Shown here piece by piece: positions 1-10,430 of a DNA stretch of 64,000 nt. Origin of the DNA: Lunularia cruciata. Lineage: Eukaryota; Streptophyta; Marchantiopsida; Lunulariales; Lunulariaceae. The DNA lies in NCBI GenBank assembly GCA_948567375.1, contig OX419755.1, positions 17,799,001 to 17,863,000 on the forward strand. Direction: 5' to 3'. Below the pieces are notes generated by a model. The model worked only from the letters and a program-made list of their open reading frames with translations, did no database searches and was not told the DNA's origin. The position numbers and the translations under genes were made by a program. The first letter of the stretch is position 1. The number at the start of each line of letters is the position of its first letter.

Positions 1-155
1 CACAAACCCTCAAGAAACCCAACATCAGGAAACAAAAAAACCCCAAAATTTTACAGAGCTGAGATTTCCAACACACCAAGAATAGGAAGAGAATGTTAGT
101 CTACAAGAAACTCTAAATCAATTGCAATAAAGACAAACTAAGCACAAGCAGCCAG

Positions 156-1310
156 GTGCTCGGTGCACTCTCGAGGCCAACCAATTCCCTGACACCATAT
201 CCTAAAGCAATCTGGTGTGGTAGGTTACTCCAATGTCCAAGCCATTACCTAGTTCCTTGGAGGACTGTCACCAGAAATTTGTATCTTTGCCAAGGAGAGG
301 GATGTAACTTCTATGGACAAAGTCCTCAAACATGCCACCTGATATGAGGCAGCTCACTCTCATTCTTCCTGTAACCAAAGAAATCAGGAGAAGAAAGGCA
401 AGAAGCCTAGAAGAAGAGTTTCTTGTAGAACATCCCCTTCTTCAAAGGAATCCTCCACATCTTCAAGTTCTTCTTTGGAATCCGAGGATAATTCAAAGCC
501 AAGAAGAATACAAAGACATAGAGAAAAGAAAACATTTACACCTCCAGCAAAGAGTGTAAATGGCTGATAATAAGCTCGACACTCTTATAAAAGAATTTAA
601 AGAATTTTTGGATTTTAAGATCCAAATGATTGGGTTGAAGGACCAAAAGAAAGCCTCCTTTATTTGGCAGATCCAATGTATGGTGCACCATGTGTGGCAA
701 GTCAGGCCATGCCAATATTGAATGTAATACACATAATGCATTCCCAATGCAACAGATTGATCGGGTTCTAGGATGGAACCACGAGGAGGAAGAAGAGGCG
801 GTGTACCAAACTCAAGAGGTACAGCCTCAAGCAAGCACATTGTACCAAGGTCCGAGGTATGGACCAAGGGAGTATAACTCAATGCTCCTCCATGAAGACC
901 ACAAATGGGCAGCCAAAATTGGCCCCAAAATGGTACACCAAGGGCATGTTACAATTGTGGGTTGATGGAACATTGGTCTCCAAACTGTCTGGAGCTAAGA
1001 TGGCAATTGGGTATGTCCTCCTATGTGGGAATTGTAAAGGATTGAGTCATACAAGCAACCAATGTCCTCATCCACACAACCCAAAGCCGCCTGTAAAATA
1101 TGTATAGACTCCAACTAAGTGTGCAATGCTTCAGGCAAAAGGAGATACTAATGTAAATAGTATAACACTTGAGGAAGAGAGACCTCAAAAATGGAGCCCA
1201 GCTCTAGAAGGAGAATGGCCAGACCTTGCAGGTTTGAAAGTTGAGACATGCACTGGTAAGAAGAAGCGTGACCCCATAGAAATGAGTACTACTTCCTTGT
1301 CTTTATGAAA
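156..1310 (+). pseudogene. Broken gag (nucleocapsid) with two CCHC zinc knuckles
   Basis: Two perfect CX2CX4HX4C knuckles are encoded at 684-725 (CTMCGKSGHANIEC) and 1,024-1,065 (CGNCKGLSHTSNQC). This spacing is the nucleic-acid-binding signature of retroelement nucleocapsids. The first follows a charged Glu/Arg/Lys-rich stretch and lies on a reading frame interrupted by stops. The two knuckles are in different short open segments, so at least one frameshift separates them. The spacing of about 300 bp between knuckles is wide for one nucleocapsid and may reflect insertion or an unusual gag. It is not expected to be functional. Confidence 0.8.
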
Positions 1311-1421
1311 GCCAAAGAGCTTGTGACCAACAACAATTCTTTTTGCAAAGAAGGAGAAAATTCTTGCGAAAGCCAAAGCTAAAGCTTTGCAAAAACAAAT
1401 CCAAGAAGCAGTACAAAGGAC

Positions 1422-2414
1422 TTGGGAGATGAGTTTGGAGAGGATACAAAGATGAAGCCTCCAATTTTTTTGGCAAACATCAGATCCAAAGTAAAGGACC
1501 TAATACAAGCTGAGGTGTGCAAACCCAAAGAACCTTGGGTCAAGACCACTAGTACTCCGGTCACAATCTTGAGGCAACCCAAAGTCCAACTCAAACAAGG
1601 TGAGTCTTTGAATACAAAGACAAAGGGGAAGAAAGTAAAGTTGGGTGGAATACTGCAATATGATATTGTGGCAGATTTGGCATCCACAAGTGCAAATGTC
1701 ACATTCAAGCAACTATGGAAAGACAATAAGTTGTACAAGAAATAGTTAAGTTCGGCTCTCAAGAAAGTAAGAGTAATGTCCAAAAAGGACCTGCCAGCCA
1801 TTTATTGTATTGAGCAAGAGGATATAGGATCTCCTAAAGTTGATGTGAAGATTGTAAGGTGCATGATAACATTGATACCCATTGATTCTGGTGTTAATAT
1901 CATGATCAAAGATATTGCAAATCAGTTGGGGTATCATACATTTGAGCCAACATCCCAAATTTTGAAGTTTGCAGATCAAACCATGAAATGGCCTTTGGGC
2001 ATGCTATCAAATATAACTATGATCATTGGAGGGGTGCACTTCAAATTGAACTACATTGTGTTAAGTCCAATGATCAAAACTAGCTACCCACTATCGATCG
2101 AAAGACCCTAGTTGTACAATACTCAAGTTGTTGTGGATTGGCACTAGCTAAAGTTGCAATTTAAGGACATCTCGTCCAAAGATCAGAAGTTGGTGATGGT
2201 GAGCGGGACAAAGATTCCCCACTTTGGGGAGACAATGTCATCAGAAGATAAAGATGAATCTAAACATTCATCATCTTCAACTTCATGCAACTCCAAAGAC
2301 AAAGTCCAAGTCAATTACTTGGAGTGCTACAAGGTGGATGTAGAAGATAAAGATCCATACAACATTGCCTCAGGTGAAAATGACTTGGAGGAAGGAGGTT
2401 TGACTGCATTTTGA
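1422..2414 (+). pseudogene. Broken retroelement aspartic protease region
   Basis: The open stretch 1,776-2,111 encodes a retropepsin-like core: IPIDSGVNIMIKDIANQLGY contains the Asp-Ser-Gly triad that forms the active site. It is followed by a hydrophobic flap-like segment (MIIGGVHFKLNYIVLSP) and the typical end phrase YPLSIERP before a stop. Upstream, 1,422-1,745 is a lysine-rich linker with no recognisable domain. Downstream, 2,154-2,414 is acidic and serine-rich and leads toward RT. The position between gag and RT fits the gypsy order. The protease would act in cis on the polyprotein, but here it is cut off by stops on both sides. Confidence 0.75.
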
Positions 2415-2559
2415 CTCAGGTTAAGCCTAGTAAGTCACATTGAAGGAGTCATTAACCTTGATGACTGTCAAGATGTTGTCTTGGCCAAAGGAAAAATCTT
2501 GAAGATTTCAAAGACAAACACTTAGAAGGAGTTGGTAGGATATACTACCTTGTTCATAG

Positions 2560-3480
2560 AGTACCAAGATGTATTTTCTTGGTCTTTTGCTCAAATTTCG
2601 GGTATTCCATGCCAATTTGGAGAACATTGGATTGATCTTGTTGAAGGTGCAATTCCCGTTCAGCAAAGATAGTACCACTTGAACCCAAAGTATTCACTTT
2701 TAATGAAAGATGAATTTGAAAAATACTTAGCGGGCATATTAATCTTCCTTGTCTTGAGCAATGAGTAGGTTTCTCCTATTGTCATTGTTCCAAAGAAGAG
2801 ACCAGGAAAATTTGAATGTGCCAAGAACGTTGCAAATTGAACGCAGTCACAAGGAAGGATTATCATCCCTTGACTTTTACCAATACGATTTTGGACCAAG
2901 TAGTTGGTCATCTATGCTATAGTTTTCTCAATGGATTTTCAGGTTACAATCAAGTATCCATTAGAGAAGAAGACAAGGATAACACCACATTCACCATTGA
3001 TTGGGGCACTTATGCTTACAATCAAATGCACTTTGGATTGTGTAATGCTCCCGCTGCTTTCTAGAGGATGATGAATGCAATATTCAAAGATTTTTTGCAC
3101 AAATTTGTGGAGGTTTTCATTGATGATTTTTGCATGTTTGGCTGAAGAGAAGTACATTTGAATTATTTGTGCCAAACTTTTGAAAGGTGTCGTTTTTCCG
3201 GCTTGTCATTACACCTAGAGAAATGGTTTTTTGCAATGACAGAAGGAATTCTTTTGGGGCATCTGGTTTCAAGCCAAGGTATTGTAGTGGATGTCAAGAA
3301 GGTGAAGGTCATCTCAACCTTGGAATCTCCTAAAAACATTTGGGAACTTAGAGCCTTCTTGGGACATGTTGGATATTATAGGTGCTTTGTGTCAAATTAT
3401 GCGGTGCTTGCTGCACCCTTTACAAAGTTGTTGAAGAAGTCCAAAGATTACTTGTGGGAAGCAAGATAAGAAGAAGCTTT
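2560..3480 (+). pseudogene. Broken gypsy reverse transcriptase
   Basis: Conserved RT blocks can be read in consecutive frames. PIVIVPKKRPGKFE lies near 2,775. A fingers/palm block around 2,816-3,064 contains LNGFSGYNQVSI and FGLCNAPAAF. The catalytic box FIDDFCMFG lies near 3,113-3,140. The thumb-side motif LGHLVSSQGIVVD and the LRAFLGHVGYYRCFV block lie in 3,158-3,469. Stops occur after PAAF, after CMFG and at the end of the block, and a frameshift falls near 2,815. The aspartates of the catalytic box are kept, but the reading frame is not. This is the most recognisable piece of the element. Confidence 0.9.
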
Positions 3481-3915
3481 CCAAGTATTGAAGAAGAAAT
3501 TGGTTGAAGCCCCAATTATGAGGGACCCAAATTGGGATGTCCCTTTTCATGTGTATGTAGATACTTTGTCCATGGCCATTGGATTAGTCTTAATTCAAGA
3601 GGACAAAAAGAAGAAAGATTACTCAATATACTACGCCAACTAAAAACTTCCAATTTCAAAGAGAAATTAATCTATGATAGATAGAGAAGCACTCAGAATG
3701 GTGTATGCCTACAAAAAATTTCACCACTAACTGTTGGGCTATGAGTTTGTTTTCTACGTGGACCATTATGCTTTACAACATCTGGTCAAGAAGGCAGATT
3801 TGTTGGGACAAATTGCAAATGGATCTTGTTGTTACAAGAGTTCACATACACAATACAAGTAAGGAAGTGAGTTTTGCATTCAAATGTGGACTTCCTATCC
3901 ATGTTAGAAACTCAA
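3481..3915 (+). pseudogene. Broken retroelement RNase H
   Basis: Directly after RT, the frame reads VPFHVYVDTLSMAIGLVLIQ, which resembles the first beta strand of gypsy RNase H with the catalytic Asp in VYVDT (canonical A-x-D-A-S). It continues through an SMIDREALRMVYAYKKF block (canonical EKEALAVVFALKKF) and the FYVDHYALQHLVKK block (canonical TDHKALLYLL). Several stops interrupt it. The order RT then RNase H then integrase is as expected for Ty3/gypsy. No separate start or stop can be given because it is part of a decayed polyprotein. Confidence 0.75.
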
Positions 3916-4079
3916 GACCAAGAATGGGAGGTTAATGACCAATTCCCTAACAAGGAATTGTATCATTTGCCAACAATGCAAAGTACAAGGTACGCAACAA
4001 TATATCATTATCTGCATACTCTTTAGTGTCCGAGGGATTGGACTCAGAGCAAAGGGCAGTTTTTCTCAAGAAGATTGGA

Positions 4080-5240
4080 CCGTACCAATTGAAACACAAC
4101 ATATTTTTCTAAAATGGGTGAAGATGAAGAACTTTGGCAATGCTTTGAGGCATCAGGAGGATACTATGCCTTGAAGAATACAACTAAGAAAATTCTTTCA
4201 GCAAGGTATTGGTGGCCTACAATGCATAAGGATACCCATGTTTATATTCAAAGTTGTGATGCCTATCAAAGAATAGAGAAATTGATGGCTACTTCCCAAT
4301 GGCCTTTGCGACCAATTTTTCCATGGGCCCCATTCAAGAAATGGGGAATTGATTTTGTGGGACCAATACAACTGTAACCCAAGTCACAAGGAAAAGATAT
4401 ATTTTGGTTTGCACTAACTATGCCACCAATGGTCAAAGCCAAGGGTAATTTGAGAGATGATGCAAAAATAGTTGCAAAATTTTCTTTTGGAATATCATCT
4501 CCTAATATAGATTGCCTCTGGATTTAGTTAGTGATTGGGGAACTCACTTCTTTAACTCCATGATGGAGGTGTTAACCAAGTACTTCCAAATTAAACATTG
4601 GAAGACAACTCCATATAACCCAAAAGCCAATGGACTAACAGAGAAGGCAAACAAATTGCTCAGTAAAATTCTTAATAAGGTGACTGTCAATTATGCCTAT
4701 GATTGGGATACAATGGTACCTACCATGTTATGGGCATACCGCATGATAGAAAAGATTACAACCAAGCAAACTCCATAATTTTTAACATATGGATTGCATC
4801 CTATATTGCCAATTGAATTTGAAGTACCAACTTATTGGATTTTGTGTGAAAAACATTTGACGGATGAAGAAAGTCAAGCACTTTGAATTCACTTACTTAT
4901 AGGGTTGGAAGAGAAAAGAGATGATGCAATGCAAACCATGAAGGAAGTACAAGGGTAGCAAAAAGTCAAGCATGATAAGCGCATTAAGCATGTGGCTGTT
5001 TGAGAGGGAGATTTGGTATTGTTGTACAACAATCATTGAATATTTTTCCAGGCAAGTTGCACCTACAATGGATGGGGTCATATTGTGTGACCCACATTTA
5101 TGATAATGGATCTATTCAACTTGCTTATTTGGAAGGTCAACCATTTGCCACTTGGGTGAACGGGTGAAGAGTTCAAAAATATTGGACCATGTACCCGGAT
5201 TTGTGTAAAGCACTTGAGGTTTGTGTTCATGAGGATGCTC
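4080..5240 (+). pseudogene. Broken retroelement integrase with C-terminal GPY/F-like module
   Basis: The zinc-binding N-terminus is visible near 4,160-4,275 (ARYWWPTMHKDTHVYIQSCD), but the second cysteine of the CxxC pair reads Tyr (CDAYQR). The catalytic core shows the first Asp in WGIDFVGP (near 4,350), the second in SDWGTHF (near 4,535) and the Glu in GLTEKANK (near 4,640), so the DDE positions are recognisable. After 4,960 a C-terminal module can be followed (KHDKRIKHVAV, GDLVLLYN, GSIQLAYLEG), typical of gypsy elements just before the 3' LTR. In-frame stops occur near 4,376, 4,777, 4,885 and 5,001. Confidence 0.85.
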
Positions 5241-5400
5241 ACATTTGAGGGAGGAGGTATGTGGTACCCACATTTTTTGTTTTGAGTTGGTTTGAGGAGT
5301 TTTTGAGAGAAGAAATATACAATTGAAGTGGAACTGAGCGTGAAGGATGGAAGAAAGAAGAAGATTCACAGTTTTGTATCAACCTGAAGAAAGTTACTTA

Positions 5401-5889
5401 CTTCCGGTCAGTAATTGTCAAGACTTGGATTGGACTTGTCAGGTTTCAACCCAAAGTAAGGATACTTCACCCCGGGATGATCAACCCAATGTGAAGATAG
5501 TGTAACAACTTTCCTTTGGGATTGGAAATTTAAGATCAATCCGCACACAAGATGGCTAAGGCACAAGCAAGAGAAATCAACAGTCACAAGAGAAGTGCAT
5601 GCAAAAGGTGTGATTTCTTGGTAGACAAGCATTTGAAGAATGATTGAGAAACATTGGACTATAAAGTAAGGATTCAAATGAAGAATGAGATGAATGATAA
5701 GTGAATTTTCTTTGTCAGTGCAAAGTCATCCTAAGGGAGACTAGGAGAGAAGAATGGTAGTGAGTGATGATTTTGTGAATCCAAAGGGAGTTGGAATTGC
5801 ATGCCTAGGGGACAGGAGAATTATCTTTCAGAAGTGTAGCACAAAGGAGAGTAGAATGAAAAAAATCAAGAAGTGCTCTACACTGGCAG
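5401..5889 (+). other. Post-integrase spacer, no gene recognised
   Basis: Purine-rich plus-strand sequence between the integrase remnant and the first LTR-like repeat. It probably holds the untranslated end of the element and its polypurine tract. I could not place that tract exactly because the LTR start is not sharp. Short open frames here have no recognisable domain. Confidence 0.5.
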
Positions 5890-6640
5890 TGAGGAACCCA
5901 TAGATGTTAGGGCTCGCATCAAAGTTCTCAGTAAACTTAGAGAGTTAGATAAATGCTGAAGGGCTTTTCCTATTTAAAGGGAGCATTTGCAATGTGCTCT
6001 TTTTAGTATTCATATTCCTAGGAAAAGATAAAGCAAAGTGTTGATCTCAATGCTAGTTGCTTGAGTTTAATTCCAAGTATCGACTTTGTGTGTGTTTAAA
6101 AGTGTTGGAAGAAATTTGAAGTGCAATTCTGAGTGTTAGATGTTAGATTCTACATCTTTGATTCCATTTTGTGTGTTTGATCCTAAGTGGATAGCAATCA
6201 AAGCAATGCCTTGATAGATCTGAGAGGAATTGTAGTGTTGTTAGTATTCTACAATTGTGAGTGTAACGCTGAGTTGATGTGAGGAAATTTTGATCAAGGA
6301 AGTTGTGCCTTCAATGGAGGGGTGGAACAAAATTCTGAAGTGAAGTCACTGATCAGCAAAATAGCCATTTTTTTGGAGATATTGAATCATCACAATCAAG
6401 ATTGTTTGAAAAGATTTGAATGATTTGTGATTATGGATGACAAATTGTTGTGACAAGATTGGGATCTAGTGCTTGTTACTCGCTTTTGGGTGTGGTTTCT
6501 ACTTGAGAGATTAAAGAAGAACTCAAGAAGAACTGATTTGGTTACTTTGCTTTGTATTTGGATATTTCTGACTTGTATCTTTGTGAGAACAAACTTTTAC
6601 TTACCTGATTACCGCAAAAGTGATATTTGCTGAGTTGTCA
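5890..6640 (+). repeat. LTR-like direct repeat, copy 1
   Basis: Roughly 700 bp are repeated in the same orientation at 8,884-9,569. Shared blocks include the TATA-like TATTTAAAG near 5,972, the stretch around TGTGTGTTTGATC (6,170), GCAATGCCTTGA (6,206), GATCAAGGAAGTTGTGCCTTC (6,292) and the end GATATTTGCTGAGTTGTCA (6,622-6,640). The copies differ at many positions, so the insertion is old. The end TTGTCA fits the usual CA terminus of LTRs. The left edge is uncertain by about 50-100 bp because homology fades upstream of TATTTAAAG. Confidence 0.75.
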
Positions 6641-8883
6641 AAGTGATTGTAAAGATGGTCCGGAGGAAGTAGGGAAGAGAGGAAATCCGGCTTGATGGAC
6701 AAAGTTGGATTGGAGATTAGTTTTGGGTAGAGAAGTGGGTGAGGAGTCCAGACTGAGTTGCCATGAGAAAGGAGAAACTACAAAAGAGATTGTAGAGGTG
6801 CAAAATTTGTTTAGTGTTATGCAGACAAAGAATGGTTGCAAGGTGGATACTTATTGGGACCCAATAAGGTGGAGCATTGTTGCGGCAATGATAGCAACTT
6901 TTAAGCCCAAAAGAAACACCTATGTTATGTTCTTCCACTAGATGTTTGCAAGAGAACTAGTGAATTGGGCAAAGTGTTTTTACTAGAGGGTGAGACAAAT
7001 GGTGTGGAATTGGAGAGATAGAATAGTTCCACACTATTTGGTGCTATTTGTAGCACATTTCTACTTTGGGTTAAATTTAATGAAGGAGGTAGAGAGAGCA
7101 AAGATAGTGTCTTACTTTCATTTGAATTTACAAAAAGAAGCAGATGAGGAGGAGCAACAATACATCCGACAACTCCAAAGTAGCAATGAGCACTATGCCA
7201 AGACAGGACAACACACAAAGATGGTGTGACTACTCTGAAGATGAAGAAGAGTAGTCAACCCAAAGAGATGGTGTCATCAGTCCAACCAAGAAAGATGAGG
7301 AAGGTGAAACCAAGGCACAATATTGTGGTATAGATGAGTCATCAGGAGCAAAATCAGAAGGAGAAGTCAAGTATAAGTCAAAAGACTTGGAAGGTGAAGA
7401 AGAACTAGATCTCATGTTGTAGAGTCAAGCAATGGGAGTGAGGCCAAACCCGGAGTTCAGCAGCCAATGGAGAAAGAGTCTAAAGAAGAAGATTGTTGGG
7501 AATTTAATGTGGTGATTGACCATATGGGAGCAAGATCAAAGAAAAGTGTGCAGACTAAAGTTGCAGGTCCAAGCAAAGCACATAAAGTAGGTGAAGAGGG
7601 AGAGAGCTTGAAGAATATGCCTCTAAAGGTAAGATGATCAAGACTTTGGAGTAAAGCTCTTGTTGAAAATGTGATGTCAGAAGCAAACAAGAAGATGCAA
7701 GAGATTGTGATGAGGTGGAGTACTTGTCAAAGATTGTCTGTCCATTATTATTATAGTTGAAGAGAAGAAGGAAGAATTGAAGAAAAGTCATCTGAAGTTG
7801 AAGGATGAACTGAGGGTAGTAATCTACATGAGTGAAGAAATCTTGAAGTTGAAGAGGAAGTTAACCCAAGGAGAAGAGGAAGCTGAAGGACTTCGGGTTG
7901 ATGCATTACTTTGGAGAAAGAATTTTGAGAACTTGCAAGAAGAGTTTGTGAAGCAAGGAGAGAAGATGGAAAAACAAGCCAAAGATGGAAGGGAGCAAAA
8001 GGCAATGATTGAGAAGTTGAAGGTGGAATTCCATGACGCTCAAGTGGAAGTCAAACATTTGAAGGCTATTAGAGCAGTAATGGAGCAAGAGTTGGAGAGC
8101 CTGAGGACAAGTGCGATAGAGAAAAATTGAGCCTAGTAGTGAGAATTGACTATACAAAGTCAAAAGGAAGATACATTACGGGGTTTGATCAAAGGAATAG
8201 AATTGCAACTTAGTCAAAAGGTGAAAGAGAAAGAAGCGTTGATGATGAGTTGAAGATGTATTGAGAGGAGGTACATATGGATCAAGAAAGGATGAAAAAA
8301 CATAAATTGGAGATAGTAGAGGAAGTAGTCATGAGGGTGAAAGTGATGCTTAGTACTATGGACAAGGTTTAGTTGGATGAAGCCAGACTGCACAAGTTGA
8401 AGTTGTTAGTGTAGGAGACAAGGAAGAAGAAAGCAAAGGATGTTAATTTAAATAAGTTGTTGATTAGTTTAAGAGATAGAGAGAGAGTAGATAGAAAGAT
8501 GTTAGAGGTACAAGATAATGTATGTCTCAAATTGGATTTGGTTAAATCCGAGTTAGAGCAAATTTGGAGTACAAGAATGAAGAGTACTTGATGTAGAGTA
8601 ATAGAGGTAAGAGTGCAAGTGTCTTTGGGTGAGTTACCTGAGATAGTGGAAGAAGTTAGATAGTGTAGTACAACATTCAATTGCTGTTCAAACAAAAGAT
8701 GTGATCAAAGTAGAAATAGTTGAAGTAGAATCTGAAATGGTGGAGGAAGCAATTAAAGGAACATTGAGTTTAGAAGCCAAAGTAGTGATAGACATTGGAT
8801 TGGATTCATAACCATTTGAGAGTTGAATCGATAGATATGAAGAGTGGGTTGTCATTTCACATCTAGATATCTTAGTTAGTAAT
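6641..8883 (+). pseudogene. Pol-less internal region with coiled-coil ORF between two LTR-like repeats
   Basis: The sequence between the two LTR copies holds no RT, RNase H or integrase. Overlapping open segments (6,705-6,941, 6,990-7,229, 7,777-8,130 and others to about 8,650) read as one charged protein broken by stops. The first part has aromatic and hydrophobic residues (WDPIRWSIVAAMIATFKPKR). The remainder is heptad-like and Lys/Glu/Leu-rich (EEILKLKRKLTQGEEEAEGL), suggesting a long coiled coil. Two LTRs around a single non-pol ORF is the layout of a non-autonomous LTR element, or of an element whose pol was lost by recombination. No host homologue is recognised. Confidence 0.6.
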
Positions 8884-9569
8884 TGACAATCCTCTTGTTA
8901 TTTAAAGGAAGCATTCACAACATAGTGTTATTTAGTATTCATATTTTCAAAGTTGAGTAAAGTGAAGTGTTGTAACTCAATGCTTATTGTTTCAACTTAA
9001 CTTTGAGTATCAATCCTATGTGTGTGTTTGTAAGTGTCTGGAGAAATTCAAAGTGCGATTCAATGAGCTTGTTGGATGTTGGATTCTGCAACTCTAATTT
9101 CATTGTGTGTTTGATCTTGAGTGGACAGTAATCAAAGCAATGCCTTGACAGATCTGGGAGGAATTGTAGTGTTGGTAGTACTTTGCATTGGTGAGCATAG
9201 CATGGGGTTGATGCATAGCAATTTTGATCAAGGAAGTTGTGCCTTCAGTGGAAGGATGGAACACAATTCTGAGGCAAAATTGTTTCATAGTGAAGTAGCC
9301 TTCTTCAAGAAGAATTGAATTATCACAAACAAGATTGTTTGGAAAGATTTGATGAGTTGTGATTATGGGAGTTGTTAGTATGTGATGAGACTATGATTCA
9401 GTGCTTGTTACTCTCTTTTGGATGTGGTCTACCTGAGAGATTAAAGAAGAACTCAAGAAGAAATAATTGTTAATGTTTTACTTCATATTTGACCCATTTT
9501 GACTCATATCTCTATGGGAACAAACTTTACTTATTGATTACCACAAAAGTGATACTTGTTGGGTTGTCA
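8884..9569 (+). repeat. LTR-like direct repeat, copy 2
   Basis: Second direct copy of the 5,890-6,640 repeat. It begins near TGACAA (8,884) and ends at TTGTCA (9,564-9,569). If those are the true borders the LTR has a perfect 6-bp terminal inverted repeat. A TATTTAAAG promoter-like box lies near 8,899. The sequence immediately after the end belongs to a different, minus-oriented LTR (9,570 onward), so this element appears to have landed inside that older LTR. Divergence from copy 1 is visible throughout. Confidence 0.75.
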
Positions 9570-9990
9570 CACTCAAATTACTAGACTAAAAGTTAAATAA
9601 AGTCTAAATTCTAAAGGAATATCCATACTCATGGGAATATTCTCCTAAGCATGTGGACTTATCTTGACCTAACCACAAGTCAAGTATTCCTTCATATGGG
9701 CTATCTTTGGACTATAGAAGAATCAAAAGAAAAAAACTTGTGGGTCCAAGAGTTCTCAAATCTTTTCTCAAAGCCAAACACCAAGGAATAATACCAAGTC
9801 AATACATTAGAATCCAAAATAGTGATGCTCATCTTTTCCACTTCCTCTAAATTAAGGTCTCTTTTATCTTAGCTATGACTAACTTTAGCTAATCATGACT
9901 AATTTTGAACCAAAATTTATCTCTATATAAATAATATCTCTCAAGTACTTATAATAAAACTAAATATTACAATAGCACATACATACATTT
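9570..9990 (-). repeat. LTR arm of a second gypsy family, minus orientation (left arm of inverted pair)
   Basis: About 420 bp matching the reverse complement of 12,408-12,835. Recognisable shared blocks include GACTAATTTTG-type sequence with a TATATAAA box (near 9,923 on the plus strand), CTTGTGGGTCCAAGAGTTCTC (9,737) and GAATATTCTCCTAAGCATGTGG (9,633). On the minus strand it follows an integrase C-terminus, so it is the 3' LTR of a minus-strand element. The plus-strand text at 9,975-9,997 reversed gives GTGTGGGGAAA, a plausible polypurine tract just before the LTR. Its distal end is cut by the LTR ending at 9,569. Confidence 0.75.
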
Positions 9991-10029
9991 CCCCACACTA
10001 AGATTTCACTTTGTCCTTGGAGTGAAAGT

Positions 10030-10430
10030 CTCTCTACCTTCTATGATACATCTTCAACTTATCATTTGTAATCCTATCAAAATTCTTTCCTTCCAACTCC
10101 TTGAGATCATATGTGTGATTGCCCCACACCTTCTCCACTATGAAAGGTCCAAAGCACTTAGGCAAAAACTTCCTTTGTACACTCTTATATCAAATGGAAT
10201 CAAACAACATTAACCAATCACCTTCTCTGAAGTGCTCCACCTTCTTCTTGCCTTGCCCCTTGTCATAGCTCTCCTTTTTTCTTTTGGACTTGCTCTACTT
10301 GAACCATAGCAATTGCTCTTGCTTCCTCCAATTCCATGAGTTGATCATTGCTTGAGTTCTATGCATCACCTCCTTGTGCTTTCTTCAATCTCTTAGCATG
10401 CTTTGGAGGGTAGGAAGATCAAAGCAAACA
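10030..10430 (-). pseudogene. Integrase C-terminus of a minus-strand gypsy element
   Basis: Read on the minus strand from about 10,430 toward 10,030, the sequence gives YGIESTLPVCFDLPTL, then a charged linker with KESYDKGQGKKKVEHFREGD. It continues as KFLPKCFGPFIVEKVWGNHT, YDLKELEGKNFDRITNDK and LKMYH. This matches the integrase GPY/F module and tail that precede the 3' LTR of gypsy elements. A stop lies in the segment after DSI. Only the extreme C-terminal part is clear; the DDE core is not recognisable upstream. Confidence 0.75.

Larger units (their letters stand above)
1..5400 (+). mobile_element. Decayed Ty3/gypsy LTR retrotransposon, internal region (gag-pol)
   Basis: The order gag zinc knuckles, aspartic protease, reverse transcriptase, RNase H, integrase is that of a Ty3/gypsy element, all on the plus strand. 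Every domain is broken by in-frame stops and frame changes, so the copy cannot make a polyprotein. The left LTR is not seen and probably lies before position 1. The RT active-site box reads FIDDF rather than the YLDD typical of chromoviruses, which leans toward the Tat/Athila-like side of the family; that placement is inference. Nothing indicates a host gene within this stretch. Confidence 0.9.
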
